In this document: piece after piece, positions 44,587 to 53,207 of the stretch
Layout: every line of letters begins with the position of its first letter
Position numbering within the stretch: the first letter of the stretch is position 1
Assembly (NCBI RefSeq): GCF_000380645.1
Contig: NZ_AQXZ01000019.1
Location: 558,001 to 622,000, forward strand
Source: Smaragdicoccus niigatensis DSM 44881 = NBRC 103563
GTDB lineage: Bacteria > Actinomycetota > Actinomycetes > Mycobacteriales > Mycobacteriaceae
Length of the DNA: 64,000 bases
Direction of reading: 5' to 3'
Position numbers and translations under genes: made by a program
Notes under the pieces: model-generated
Seen by the model: only the letters and a program-made list of their open reading frames with translations
What the model was told of the DNA's origin: nothing
Databases searched by the model: none

Positions 44587-45459
44587 ATGGCCCGCTCGCA
44601 GACGCTTCGACTCAACCCCGAAACCATCGTTTTGCACCGCCGCAATGGCGACGTTCAGTTCGGGTGGGACCCCGACTCCGCAGTCGTCGTTGCGATCGAG
44701 TCGAGCGCGGATCGACGCGCGGTTCTCGAACTGATCCGTCTGCTCGACGGCACTCTGCCCGTCGCTGTCGCCGTCCGGCGAGCCGCCGAGGCCGGGCTTC
44801 CCACCGACCGCTCTGCGCAGATCATCTCGGATCTGCGCAGGTCCGGGCACATCGTCGGAGATCGAAGTGGGAGTCCGCGCACCGTCCGCGTCCACGGTGA
44901 CGGGCCGTTGGCCGAGTCGATTTCCGCACGCTTGTCCGCGACGTCGGTCTCCGTGGTTCGCTCACGGTCGGTTAGAACGCTGGCAGACGTCCGACGCTGG
45001 ACGTGCGACCTCGTCGTTCTCGCCGACAGCCTCGTATGGGACCCCTCATTCATTGCCGAATTGCTGGACGCGGGGCTGGTTCACCTCCAGGTTCGGGTCC
45101 GTGATGGCAAGGGAATCGTCGGCCCGCTCGTGCATCCCGGGGTCAGCAGCTGCCTACTTTGTGCTGACCTCACCCGGTCCGAATTCGACCCGGAATGGCC
45201 GCTGCTGGCGTCCCAACTACTCGGAAAGGTCGGCCTCGGTAGTCCGGAAATAATTATGGCCACAACATCTTTCGCGATTTCCGAGATTCACAATCACTTC
45301 GACTCTGAAGTGAGCAGGGAGACCGTCACACCGAACGCGACCGTTGAGATTTGTACCAACCGCCTCGACACGGGACGACGCCACTGGCCGATTCATCCAG
45401 ATTGCCGTTGCCAGAACCTTCACAACCACCCCAGACGGCTCGCCGATACCGTGTCATGA
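44587..45459 (+). CDS. ThiF-like/TOMM cyclodehydratase-type protein (Rv3196-like)
   Basis: 290 residues from the ATG at 44587; an alternative GTG at 44539 would add 16 residues. The pattern VRVHGDGPLAESISARL followed by DLVVLADSLVWDP resembles the Rossmann part of ThiF/E1-like proteins, and CLLCAD plus HPDCRCQN provide a Cys cluster expected to bind zinc. Related proteins bind the leader peptide of azoline-forming (TOMM) peptides. No precursor peptide or YcaO gene is nearby, so a biosynthetic role is unsupported here. It sits where Rv3196 lies, just before the ABC1 kinase. Confidence 0.75.
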   Translation: MARSQTLRLNPETIVLHRRNGDVQFGWDPDSAVVVAIESSADRRAVLELIRLLDGTLPVAVAVRRAAEAGLPTDRSAQIISDLRRSGHIVGDRSGSPRTVRVHGDGPLAESISARLSATSVSVVRSRSVRTLADVRRWTCDLVVLADSLVWDPSFIAELLDAGLVHLQVRVRDGKGIVGPLVHPGVSSCLLCADLTRSEFDPEWPLLASQLLGKVGLGSPEIIMATTSFAISEIHNHFDSEVSRETVTPNATVEICTNRLDTGRRHWPIHPDCRCQNLHNHPRRLADTVS

Positions 45460-45466
45460 TGGGGCC

Positions 45467-46783
45467 GTGTCAGATATCCCGCGGCGTCGTTCAGCGAGGA
45501 ACGCGAAGCTCGCGAGCATCCCGCTGGGGATGGCGGGGCGTGCTGCCGCGGGACTGGGCAAGCGGATGGTCGGCGGTGACCGCGAGGAAATCCGGGCACA
45601 ACTGAGCCAGAAGGCCGCTGACCAGCTGTTCACGGTGCTCGGCGAGCTCAAGGGCGGCGCCATGAAGCTCGGTCAAGCACTGAGCATCATGGAAGCTGCC
45701 GTCCCCGACAAGTGGGCCGAGCCCTACCGCGACGCGTTGACCAAACTGCAGGCGCAGGCCCCGCCGATGCCCGCCAAGCACGTCCATCGGATGCTCGACC
45801 AGCAGCTTGGGACGATGTGGCGGCAACGCTTCACGTACTTCGATGACACTCCCGCCGCATCCGCGAGCATCGGTCAGGTCCACCGCGCGGTGTGGTCGGA
45901 CGGACGTGAAGTCGCCGTGAAAGTTCAGTACCCGGGCGCAGACGAGGCGCTTCGCGCAGATTTGAAGACACTCGGGCGTCTCGTGGGGCTCATCGCAAAC
46001 GTCATCCCGGGGATCGACGTCAAGCCGATCATCAGCGAGCTCAACGAACGCACCGAGGAAGAGCTCGACTACCGGATGGAAGCAGACAACCAGCGTCGAT
46101 TCGCGAAGATCTTCAACGGCGATCCGAACTTCCTGGTGCCGCGCGTCGTGGCGAGTTCGCCGAAGGTTGTCGTGACCGAATGGGTTGACGCAAAGCCGCT
46201 TTCGCAGATCATCAAGAGCGGCAGCCAACACGAGAGAAACCTCGCCGGCGAGCTCATCGCGACGTTCCACTTCTCGTCGCCGGCCTTGGTGGGGCTGCTA
46301 CACAGCGACCCGCATCCGGGCAATTTCATGCTGCGCAACTCCGAGCAGCTGGTCGTCGTCGATTTCGGTGCGTGCGCGCCGCTGCCCGGCGGACTGCCGG
46401 AGGGACTGGGCGTCATGCTGCGGCTCGCCGCCGCGGAGAAATTCGACGAGCTGATCGACATCCTGCACGAACACAAGTTCGTCATCCCCGGGAAGCAGAT
46501 CACCGCCGAGGAGATCGACGACTACCTGCGTCCCTTCACCGACCCGATCAAGAGCGAGCGCTTCCACTTCACGAGGGCGTGGTTGCAGAAGGCCGCCGGA
46601 ACCGCGGCGTCGGACTTCGACGCGCAGTTCCGCACGATTCGCACTCTGCAGATGCCGCCCGAATACCTCATGATCTTCCGCGTCCTCACCGGCTCCGTGG
46701 GCGTGTGCTCTCAGCTCAGCGCGGAAGCTCCGTACATGCAGATCGCGCAGCAGTGGCTGCCCGGTCTGGCGGACCAACATTGA
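45467..46783 (+). CDS. ABC1/UbiB-family atypical kinase
   Basis: 438 residues from a GTG at 45467; the ORF opens upstream in the ThiF-like gene. ABC1 hallmarks: KxGQ motif (GGAMKLGQALS near 66), the loop AASASIGQVHRA, VAVKVQYPG, HSDPHPGNF with the catalytic Asp, and DFGAC. These kinase-like ATPases (COQ8/UbiB) support quinone or lipid-related processes; the bacterial substrate is generally unknown. It matches Rv3197 and precedes whiB7 in the same order, but here an HD-domain gene intervenes. Confidence 0.9.
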   Translation: MSDIPRRRSARNAKLASIPLGMAGRAAAGLGKRMVGGDREEIRAQLSQKAADQLFTVLGELKGGAMKLGQALSIMEAAVPDKWAEPYRDALTKLQAQAPPMPAKHVHRMLDQQLGTMWRQRFTYFDDTPAASASIGQVHRAVWSDGREVAVKVQYPGADEALRADLKTLGRLVGLIANVIPGIDVKPIISELNERTEEELDYRMEADNQRRFAKIFNGDPNFLVPRVVASSPKVVVTEWVDAKPLSQIIKSGSQHERNLAGELIATFHFSSPALVGLLHSDPHPGNFMLRNSEQLVVVDFGACAPLPGGLPEGLGVMLRLAAAEKFDELIDILHEHKFVIPGKQITAEEIDDYLRPFTDPIKSERFHFTRAWLQKAAGTAASDFDAQFRTIRTLQMPPEYLMIFRVLTGSVGVCSQLSAEAPYMQIAQQWLPGLADQH

Positions 46784-47532
46784 CCGACCGACCGGGGCTT
46801 CCACACACGTATGCATGGGCATGCGAGACGGGCGGGCGCCTCACCGCCGCGCAGAAAACGATTGTTCGATCGGGTATTCGTGCAGGTTATGTCGACATCG
46901 TTCGCGGGCTTGCCGGTCGAGTATTCCGACGTCCGCCTTCGTTCGACGTCACGACACCGCCCGATTCTCGCCTGACTCGGACAGCCGTCGAAGCTGCGGC
47001 CGAGCAGGGCCCGGCCATCGCGGGCCACGGATATCGCACGTGGATGCTGGGAAGTGCGCTGGGCTCGGCTGATCGTCAGAATCTGGACGCTGAACTGCTT
47101 TACGTGACATCCCTGCTTCACGATTCGGGCATGATGCGTGAGGTCGTCGGCCAGGACTTCACGGTTCGATCAGCCGAACTACTGCTCGACGTGTTCGCCC
47201 GAGCGGGCGAACCCGAGACTCGCGGTCTGCTCGCGGCCGATGCGGCGGTGGCGCACGCGAGCCCCGGTTTGTCGGTCGACGATGATCCGATCGGCTTCTA
47301 TGTGCAGGCCGGAGCGATGGCGGATCTCGCCGGACTCCGAATGTGGGACCTACCCGGCGGTCTCCTGGCGCGGGCATATCGGGAACACCCTGCGGCCGGT
47401 GTGCACCAGTCGATTCCGGTACTCATCCGTCGCGAGGCGCGGGACGTGCCGGATGGCCGGTTCGCATTGCTACGTAGGGCGGGGATGGATCGAATGGTGC
47501 AGGTGTCGCCGACGCGCTTGTACGCACGCTGA
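46780..47532 (+). CDS. HD-domain protein
   Basis: 250 residues. I chose the TTG at 46780 because it overlaps the ABC1 stop (TTGA), a coupled arrangement; the longer frame runs inside the ABC1 gene. The central LYVTSLLHDSGMM near residue 108 and the HGYRTW segment near 86 are characteristic of metal-dependent HD phosphohydrolases or nitrile-hydratase-like HD proteins. The substrate cannot be predicted. I do not recall this gene between Rv3197 and whiB7 in mycobacteria, so it may be a lineage-specific insertion. Confidence 0.75.
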   Translation: MTDRPGLPHTYAWACETGGRLTAAQKTIVRSGIRAGYVDIVRGLAGRVFRRPPSFDVTTPPDSRLTRTAVEAAAEQGPAIAGHGYRTWMLGSALGSADRQNLDAELLYVTSLLHDSGMMREVVGQDFTVRSAELLLDVFARAGEPETRGLLAADAAVAHASPGLSVDDDPIGFYVQAGAMADLAGLRMWDLPGGLLARAYREHPAAGVHQSIPVLIRREARDVPDGRFALLRRAGMDRMVQVSPTRLYAR

Positions 47533-47542
47533 AACGAGAAAT

Positions 47543-47588
47543 GGCTGCCTGGATTCGGCAAATCCAGGCAGCCAAATCCAGGCAGCCA
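47543..47588. repeat. Terminator-like hairpin with duplicated right arm
   Basis: Between convergent HD and whiB7 genes, GGCTGCCTGGATT (47543-47555) can pair with AATCCAGGCAGCC at 47561-47573 as a 13-base-pair stem with a five-base loop. The right arm is then repeated in tandem, AAATCCAGGCAGCCA occurring at 47560-47574 and 47574-47588 (period 14), so the same left arm could pair with either copy. It probably terminates one or both genes, although no T-run follows on either strand. Confidence 0.75.
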
Positions 47589-47619
47589 TTGTCAGGCGGA
47601 GTGACACGGGCCGTCACAG

Positions 47620-47877
47620 TCACGCGCAGTCCTTACGTGGACGACCACGCGGACGCTTCCGAGCGACGATCACACCGCGCTCGAAAATTTCTCCACCCCA
47701 AACGCCCCAGGGCTCCTCACGGCTGAGCGCTTCAGCGAGACAACGCTGCCGAACCGGGCAAGCGGAACAGCGCTGCTTGGCCTCTTCGAGCAGGTGAGGA
47801 GTGTCGGCGAACCAGAGGTCAGGCTCTTCCCGACAGGGCAATTTCAACGGAGGCCGGCCGGTCAACACGGCGGTCAT
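47620..47877 (-). CDS. whiB7: WhiB7 redox-sensing transcription factor
   Basis: 85 residues with the four WhiB Cys (15, 37, 40, 46) that hold a 4Fe-4S cluster, the turn EPWGVWGGE, and a C-terminal AT-hook (RGRPRK) that separates WhiB7 from other WhiB proteins. WhiB7 binds sigma-A and switches on intrinsic antibiotic-resistance genes at promoters with AT-rich DNA upstream of -35. It is followed on the genome by uvrD2, as in M. tuberculosis. Upstream there is a long leader with an upstream ORF and attenuator (48152-47945), consistent with induction by ribosome inhibitors. Confidence 0.97.
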   Translation of the reverse strand: MTAVLTGRPPLKLPCREEPDLWFADTPHLLEEAKQRCSACPVRQRCLAEALSREEPWGVWGGEIFERGVIVARKRPRGRPRKDCA

Positions 47878-47944
47878 GAGGGTTCTCCTTCAGATTTGGA
47901 AAGTCTTGGTAACTCGGTGCGAACCGGGCGACTTCCCTCATCGA

Positions 47945-47987
47945 GAGAGAAAGCCTGGCCACGATTCGCGATGATCAGTGGCCAGGT
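47945..47987 (-). terminator. whiB7 leader attenuator hairpin
   Basis: On the mRNA, CCTGGCCAC (from 47987) pairs with GTGGCCAGG (to 47954), a nine-base-pair stem followed by CTTTCTCTCT. This lies just after the upstream ORF stop and about 70 bases before the whiB7 start. The same left-arm region (GGCCACTGATC) can instead pair with GATCGTGGCC inside the upstream ORF (48038-48047), giving a mutually exclusive antiterminator. Confidence 0.75.
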
Positions 47988-47999
47988 GCTGAATTCAGA

Positions 48000-48107
48000 T
48001 CAGCTATGCCACTGCCGATTTACGGCAAAGTGCCACGGGCCACGATCACGCATGGGCTGCGCAGAGGCAGCGGTGATTGTCTGCTTGTAAGCGGCGAGCA
48101 GAATCAT
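48000..48107 (-). CDS. whiB7 upstream ORF (leader peptide)
   Basis: A 35-codon frame, ATG at 48107 to TGA at 48000, in the whiB7 leader (peptide starts MILLAAYKQT and ends NRQWHS). A purine tract AAAGGA lies upstream but 13 or so bases from the ATG, so the ribosome site is not ideal. Upstream ORFs coupling translation to attenuation are known for mycobacterial whiB7. The segment GATCGTGGCC in codons about 20-24 is the one that could sequester the attenuator arm. Confidence 0.55.
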   Translation of the reverse strand: MILLAAYKQTITAASAQPMRDRGPWHFAVNRQWHS

Positions 48108-48151
48108 GATCGGGGCACCGTCCTTTCCATATCCAAAAGGTGACTTCATCC

Positions 48152-48189
48152 AAGGTACGCAACGATGGACATTCCGCACAACATATTTT
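48152..48189 (-). promoter_or_regulatory. whiB7 promoter with AT-rich WhiB7 box
   Basis: On the minus strand a -35-like TTGTGC (48176-48181) and a -10-like TACCTT (48152-48157) are spaced by 18 bases. Immediately upstream of the -35 lies AAAATAT (48183-48189), the type of AT-rich element WhiB7 uses to activate its own gene. A start near 48145 would give a leader of roughly 270 bases. Confidence 0.55.
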
Positions 48190-48214
48190 CTACCTGCGGA
48201 AACAGGTTCTGGAG

Positions 48215-48676
48215 CTACTGTCCTTCGCGCGCTGGGATGCAGACGCCCATGCTCGACGACATCACTTCGCCGTCCGGGCAGGGATTGTCGCCTTCGTTCT
48301 GGGGCATACAGACACCCATCGCGGACGAGTAGACCTCGCCGTCCGGACACGGGTTGGTTCCCTCGGCGCTCGAAACGCACCCACCCATGCTCGACGAGTA
48401 CACCTCGCCTTCCGCGCACTGGTTTCGACCTTCGTCGGCACTGATGCACTGCGCCATCGAGGAGGAGTACACCTGGCCGGAGGGACAGGCCGCCGCAGAG
48501 GCCGGGGCCGGCGCGGGCGGTTGAGTCGTGGTGGTTGTCGTCGGCGTGGTCGCCGTGGTGGTCGTCGCCCGTGCGGACGACGTCTGGGTCACCGAACCTC
48601 CACCGCCCCCGCACGCTGCCAAGCTGAACGCACACAGCGCGCAAATGGCCGAAATGATGAGACCGACGTGGCGCAT
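48215..48676 (-). CDS. Lipoprotein with four tandem Cys repeats
   Basis: 153 residues from the ATG at 48676 with a GGGAGG ribosome site. The signal peptide ends in the lipobox SLAAC. A Thr/Pro-rich linker (typical of exported, possibly glycosylated, actinobacterial proteins) precedes four 23-residue repeats with consensus C-x-x-G-(E/Q)-V-(Y/M)-S-S-(S/A)-M-x-x-C and an EG pair near the end (CPDGEVYSSAMGVC is one). Two Cys per repeat suggest disulfides or a metal site. I recognise no named family. It sits between whiB7 and uvrD2, where I do not expect a gene from mycobacteria. Confidence 0.85.
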   Translation of the reverse strand: MRHVGLIISAICALCAFSLAACGGGGGSVTQTSSARATTTTATTPTTTTTTQPPAPAPASAAACPSGQVYSSSMAQCISADEGRNQCAEGEVYSSSMGGCVSSAEGTNPCPDGEVYSSAMGVCMPQNEGDNPCPDGEVMSSSMGVCIPAREGQ

Positions 48677-48772
48677 GTCGCCTCCCAGGGCGAAGGGCTT
48701 CTCGTCCGCTCGGACGCACTCGGAAAGTATCAAGGTCATGTCCGGATTGCGCCGCTTACAACGGTTTTGGCC

Positions 48773-50887
48773 CTATCGAGCGCTCTTTTCCTTCACGATC
48801 GTCAGCACGTCTTCGCCGAACCGCTCGAGCTTCTTCGCACCGATCCCTGGAATGCCCACCAGCGCCCGCTCGTCTGCAGGCGCGAGTTCGGCGATCGCGA
48901 CGAGCGTCGCATCGGTGAACACCACGAACGCCGGAACCGACAGCTCGCGTGACTTCTCGAGCCGCCAGGCCTTCAGCGACTCGAGCAATTCGAGATCGAG
49001 ATCCGACGGGCACTCCTCGCAACGTCCCAACAGCACGGACGCCGCGCCATTGAGCGGCTTTCCGCATACCCGGCACGTCGGACGCTTGCGCTGCTGTTTG
49101 TCCGACACGACGCGCGCCGATGGGAGGTTGTCCGGAACAAGCCCGGTGAGGAAGCGCGAGCGGCGTCTCCCCTGGCGGCCACCCGGATTCCGGGCCAGCG
49201 CCCACGACAGCTCAAGGTAGGTGCGCGCTCGGGTCACACCGACGTACAGCAGGCGACGCTCTTCCTCGAGACCTTCATAGTCCGGTCCCGATTCGCTGTC
49301 GCCGGACACGTGCGAAATCGGAAGCGTGCCGTCGCAGAGACCGATGAGGAAAACCGCGTCCCACTCGAGCCCCTTTGCCGCGTGCATCGACGCCAACGTG
49401 ACGCCCTCGACGACGGGAGGGTGGCGAGCCTCGGACCGGGCCGAGATGTCTTGCATCAGCGCATCGATGCTCAGGTCGGGGGTGTGCGACAGCAGTTCCT
49501 CGGTGAGGGTCACGAGCGCGTTGAGCGAGGCCCATCGCTCACGTGCCTGGGTTCCCTCAGGTTCGGCATTGGTCAACCCGAGGGGCACGAGCGTCGCTCG
49601 GACGAGCTTCACGAGGCCTTCGGCTGACCGCGCCTCTTCCGGCAGGTCGGACCGTGCGGCGGTGTTCCGCAGGGCCGTAATCGCCTGGCGCACCTCGGCG
49701 CGGTGGAAGAACGCCTCACCACCGCGCACCTGATACGGAATCCCGAGTTCGGTGAGCGCCTGCTCGTACAGCTCCGACTGTGCGTTGATGCGGTACAGGA
49801 CGGCAATCTCCGACAGAGAGGTCCCTTGATCGACGAGGTCCTTGATCTTCGCGGCAACCGCGGCCGCCTCGGCATGCTCGTCCGCATGCTCGGTGAATAC
49901 CGGCTCGGGCCCTGGCGGCCGCTGACCGATGAGCTGCAGGCGCGTGCCCGCGATGCGGCCGCGCGCTCCACCGATCACTCGGTTGGCCAGTGAGACGACC
50001 TGCGGTGTCGACCGATAGTCGCGCTCGAGTCGAACGAGGGTCGCGTCCGGGTACTTGCGTGTGAAGTTGAGCAGGAACTTCGGCGTCGCTCCCGTGAAGG
50101 AGAAGATCGTCTGGTTGGCATCACCGACGACCGTCACATCGTCGCGATCACCCAGCCAGGCATCGAGGACTCGCTGTTGAAGCGGTGTGACGTCCTGGAA
50201 CTCGTCCACGACAAACGACCGGTACCGATCGCGAAACTCGATGGCGATCTCCTCGTTGTCCTCGAGGGCGCCGGCCGTATGCAGAAGCATGTCATCGAAG
50301 TCGAGGAGCATGACATCACCGCGGCGCTTGAACTCTTCGTACTGGTCGTAGACCGCAGCGACCTTGCCGGCTTCCGCCGGGACGTTTCGCTTCTCGCGCG
50401 TGACGGCCTTGTAGTAGTCCTCGGGGGCGATGAGTGACGCTTTCGCCCACTCGATCTCGGCGGCGAGGTCTCGAATGTCGTCGGTGGACGACGGCAACCC
50501 CACGCGGCGTGCCGACTGTCCGACCAGCGCGAACTTACTGTCGAGCAACTGCCACTCGATATCGCCGACGACCTTGGGCCAGAAGTACCGCAGCTGACGC
50601 ATCGCGGCAGCGTGGAAGGTACGCGCCTGCACCTGATTCGCCACACCACCGAGCCCGAGCGTACGCAGGCGAGAGCGCAGCTCACCTGCCGCACGGGCGG
50701 TGAACGTCACCGCAAGGACCTGGCTCGGCACGACATGACCGCGCTGTACGAGATGCGCGATGCGATGCGTGATCGTTCGGGTCTTGCCCGTTCCGGCGCC
50801 GGCCAGCACGCAGACCGGACCGCGCGGTGCGGTGACCGCGGCGAGCTGTTCTGGATCGAGGCCGTCTAGACGCATGCCGCCCATCAT
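48773..50887 (-). CDS. uvrD2: UvrD2-type superfamily I DNA helicase with HRDC domain
   Basis: 704 residues. Walker A is AGAGTGKT near residue 29, with [10 protein letters not shown] near 225, QTIFSFTGA near 250 and [10 protein letters not shown] near 560. After the helicase core comes a four-Cys motif (CRVCGKP to CEECPSD, about 602-625) and a C-terminal HRDC domain, the arrangement of mycobacterial UvrD2, which is essential in M. tuberculosis. UvrD2 unwinds DNA 3' to 5' during repair. The start is uncertain among several close ATG codons (50887, 50884, 50875). Confidence 0.95.
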   Translation of the reverse strand: MMGGMRLDGLDPEQLAAVTAPRGPVCVLAGAGTGKTRTITHRIAHLVQRGHVVPSQVLAVTFTARAAGELRSRLRTLGLGGVANQVQARTFHAAAMRQLRYFWPKVVGDIEWQLLDSKFALVGQSARRVGLPSSTDDIRDLAAEIEWAKASLIAPEDYYKAVTREKRNVPAEAGKVAAVYDQYEEFKRRGDVMLLDFDDMLLHTAGALEDNEEIAIEFRDRYRSFVVDEFQDVTPLQQRVLDAWLGDRDDVTVVGDANQTIFSFTGATPKFLLNFTRKYPDATLVRLERDYRSTPQVVSLANRVIGGARGRIAGTRLQLIGQRPPGPEPVFTEHADEHAEAAAVAAKIKDLVDQGTSLSEIAVLYRINAQSELYEQALTELGIPYQVRGGEAFFHRAEVRQAITALRNTAARSDLPEEARSAEGLVKLVRATLVPLGLTNAEPEGTQARERWASLNALVTLTEELLSHTPDLSIDALMQDISARSEARHPPVVEGVTLASMHAAKGLEWDAVFLIGLCDGTLPISHVSGDSESGPDYEGLEEERRLLYVGVTRARTYLELSWALARNPGGRQGRRRSRFLTGLVPDNLPSARVVSDKQQRKRPTCRVCGKPLNGAASVLLGRCEECPSDLDLELLESLKAWRLEKSRELSVPAFVVFTDATLVAIAELAPADERALVGIPGIGAKKLERFGEDVLTIVKEKSAR

Positions 50888-50974
50888 TGCAGCGACCTAC
50901 GACAAGTCGCGATCTAGGCTGTGAGTCTGCGCACACGCGGGAAATGTTGTTGGTCACCGAGCGTTAATCAAGCT

Positions 50975-51253
50975 GTGAGTAGTGCCGTGCAAACCGTGAA
51001 CAAAGCTGTTCGTGAACCCATCACCATGTACTCGACCGCATGGTGTGGTTACTGCCGTCGCCTGAAGATCCAGCTCAAGGCCGCGCGAATCCCGTTCGTC
51101 GAAGTCGACATCGAGGAAGACAGCGCATCCGCCGATTTCGTCCGCGGTATCAACGGCGGAAACCACACCGTCCCGACGGTGAAATTCCCGGATGGCCGCA
51201 CCGCGACCAACCCGACGCTCGCCGTGGTGGAACGGATGCTCGCCGGGCGCTGA
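50975..51253 (+). CDS. mrx1: Mycoredoxin (glutaredoxin-like)
   Basis: 92 residues if the GTG at 50975 is used. The active site WCGYCRRLK (CxxC) follows MYSTA, and the cis-Pro segment is HTVPTVKFPDG. Mycoredoxin reduces mycothiol mixed disulfides, which exist only in actinobacteria. It is divergent from uvrD2 and corresponds to Rv3198A. The start is not fixed by a clear ribosome site; a GTG 12 bases later is also possible. Confidence 0.92.
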   Translation: MSSAVQTVNKAVREPITMYSTAWCGYCRRLKIQLKAARIPFVEVDIEEDSASADFVRGINGGNHTVPTVKFPDGRTATNPTLAVVERMLAGR

Positions 51254-51262
51254 ACGCCCTGG

Positions 51263-52135
51263 TCAGAGCCAGTGATCGATGATCTTCCGGGCGATCGATA
51301 GCCCGCCCGGAAGCAGCAGCGGAACGTCTGTCTGCGCCGACGTCCAGTCCCCCAGTTCGCGCGCGCGACGGACGTCATCGCGCGTGAACCAGCGCGCCTC
51401 AGCGATCTCACCATCTCGATATTCGAGTTCCTGCTGCGGGTCGCCGACCGCGGTGAATCCGAGCATCAGCGACCGTGGGAACGGCCACGGCTGACTGCCG
51501 AAGTATTGGATGTCGGAAACGTCGATCCCGACCTCTTCGCGGATCTCGCGTGCGACACATTCCTCGGCCGATTCGCCGGCCTCCACAAAGCCTGCCAACA
51601 GCGCATACCGCGGGCCCGAAATTCCGGTCCGGCGGGCGAGCAACGCACGGTCGGCGCCATCGTGGACGAGACAGATGACGGCCGGATCGGTGCGCGGGAA
51701 CTCCTCACGGCCGTTGGCGTGCACGCGCGTCCAGCCACCCCGGGAACGCTGCATCGGAGTGCCGTCGAACGAACTGAATGCGGACGCATCGTGCCAGTTG
51801 AGCAGGGCCAATGCCGTGAAGAGCAGCGCCCGGGCATCGGATTCGAGCTCCGCACCGAGAAGCCGAAGCATGCGCAACGCCTCGTCGCCCATCCGCGCCT
51901 TTGCCGCGCGGTAAGCCCAGGTGTGCTCGCCGTTCCAGAGCCCAAGAAAGACCGCTTCCTCGGGCGGCTGGGCGCCGACGACGACAGCGTCCTCGAGCTG
52001 CAGCGATCCCTGGTTGACGATCGCGGCGTCCGGAACGCCGAAGCGAAGCACCTTGGCTGAGGTCCAGCCCGCCCGCAGCGCAGCCGGATCCGAGCGCAGA
52101 TGCTCGGCACGTTCAAATCGGTTCGTCATGGTCAC
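51263..52135 (-). CDS. nudC: NADH pyrophosphatase NudC, zinc ribbon lost
   Basis: 290 residues. The Nudix box GFVEAGESAEECVAREIREE and the NudC-specific SQPWPFP motif are present, so it should hydrolyse NAD(H), or remove NAD caps from RNA as other NudC proteins do. The zinc ribbon usually just before the Nudix domain has no Cys (AFSSFDGTPMQRSRGGW). The GTG start at 52135 overlaps the K+ channel stop (GTGA); ATG at 52129 is an alternative. It matches Rv3199c. Confidence 0.93.
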   Translation of the reverse strand: MTMTNRFERAEHLRSDPAALRAGWTSAKVLRFGVPDAAIVNQGSLQLEDAVVVGAQPPEEAVFLGLWNGEHTWAYRAAKARMGDEALRMLRLLGAELESDARALLFTALALLNWHDASAFSSFDGTPMQRSRGGWTRVHANGREEFPRTDPAVICLVHDGADRALLARRTGISGPRYALLAGFVEAGESAEECVAREIREEVGIDVSDIQYFGSQPWPFPRSLMLGFTAVGDPQQELEYRDGEIAEARWFTRDDVRRARELGDWTSAQTDVPLLLPGGLSIARKIIDHWL

Positions 52136-53196
52136 CCGTGTACTCGTCGGATGTAGAGCAGTTTGTCGCCGGCCTCGAGCGCATCCACTTCGGCTTCACC
52201 GACACGCACCAACTGTCCAGCGCGAACGACGCCCAAGACGATGTCGCGAAGGTGTCGCGGCGATCCTCCGACCTCTTCACGCTCGACCTCGCGCTCGGCA
52301 ACAGCGAAACCGGCCTCCGGGGTCAGCAGGTCCTCGATCATCTCGACGACGCGCGGTGTGGTCGTCGCAATGCCGAGCAGCCGTCCAGCGGTTTCCGATG
52401 AAACGACCACGGAGTCTGCACCGGATTGCCGGACGAGGTGGGTGTTCTCCGCCTCTCGGATCGCGGCGACGATCTTCGCGTGGGGCGAGAGTTCCCGGGC
52501 CGTAAGGGTGACGAGCACGGCGGTGTCGTCGCGGTTGGCGGCGACGATGATCGATGACGCGTTGGGCACACCGGCCAGCCGCAGGACTTCCGAACGCGTG
52601 GCGGACCCGTGGACCGTCACCAGCCCCAGTCCCGCCGCGGCCTCGAGAGCAGCTGCATCGGTGTCGACGACGACGATCTCGTCCGCGGGAACGTCGTCGC
52701 TCATCATCGCGTTCACCGCGGTTCGGCCCTTGGTGCCGAATCCGATGACCACGGTGTGATTGCGCACCTTGCGCCTCCATTGCTGAATCTTGAAAGCCTG
52801 CCGCGAGCGCTCCGTGAGCAGGGCGAGCGTGGTTCCGACGAGGACGATGAGGAAGAGGATGCGCAGCGGCGTGATGACGAGGATATTGATGAGTCGCGCG
52901 GAGGCGCTCACGGGCGTGATGTCGCCATATCCGGTCGTCGATAGCGACACCGTCGCGTAGTACAGCGCATCGAGGTACGACAGTTCGTCGCCGTTGTTGT
53001 CTTTGTAGCCAGCGCGCCCGAGGTAGACGATCGTCGCGGCCGCAATCAGCGCGAGCATGCCGATGCTGATTCGTCGAACGATCGCCCGCAGTGGGCTGGA
53101 CTGGAGTTCTGGGATGCGCAGAATGCCGACCAGCGCGAACCCGGGCCGGTGACTGAGACGGTCGGCGTCGGCCGCCGTCGGACGCGGTAGAGCCAT
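52132..53196 (-). CDS. Two-helix potassium channel with TrkA-N (RCK) domain
   Basis: 354 residues from the ATG at 53196; the longer frame runs inside adnB. Two membrane helices (about 45-65 and 105-125) flank the pore loop with filter TTGYGD. A Rossmann RCK domain follows (VVIGFGTKGRTAVNAM near 150), then a second C-terminal domain (TrkA-C-like). Such channels are ligand-gated K+ channels. It corresponds to Rv3200c, between nudC and adnB. Its stop overlaps the nudC GTG. Confidence 0.93.
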   Translation of the reverse strand: MALPRPTAADADRLSHRPGFALVGILRIPELQSSPLRAIVRRISIGMLALIAAATIVYLGRAGYKDNNGDELSYLDALYYATVSLSTTGYGDITPVSASARLINILVITPLRILFLIVLVGTTLALLTERSRQAFKIQQWRRKVRNHTVVIGFGTKGRTAVNAMMSDDVPADEIVVVDTDAAALEAAAGLGLVTVHGSATRSEVLRLAGVPNASSIIVAANRDDTAVLVTLTARELSPHAKIVAAIREAENTHLVRQSGADSVVVSSETAGRLLGIATTTPRVVEMIEDLLTPEAGFAVAEREVEREEVGGSPRHLRDIVLGVVRAGQLVRVGEAEVDALEAGDKLLYIRRVHG

Positions 53197-53207
53197 CGCG
53201 GCTGAGC

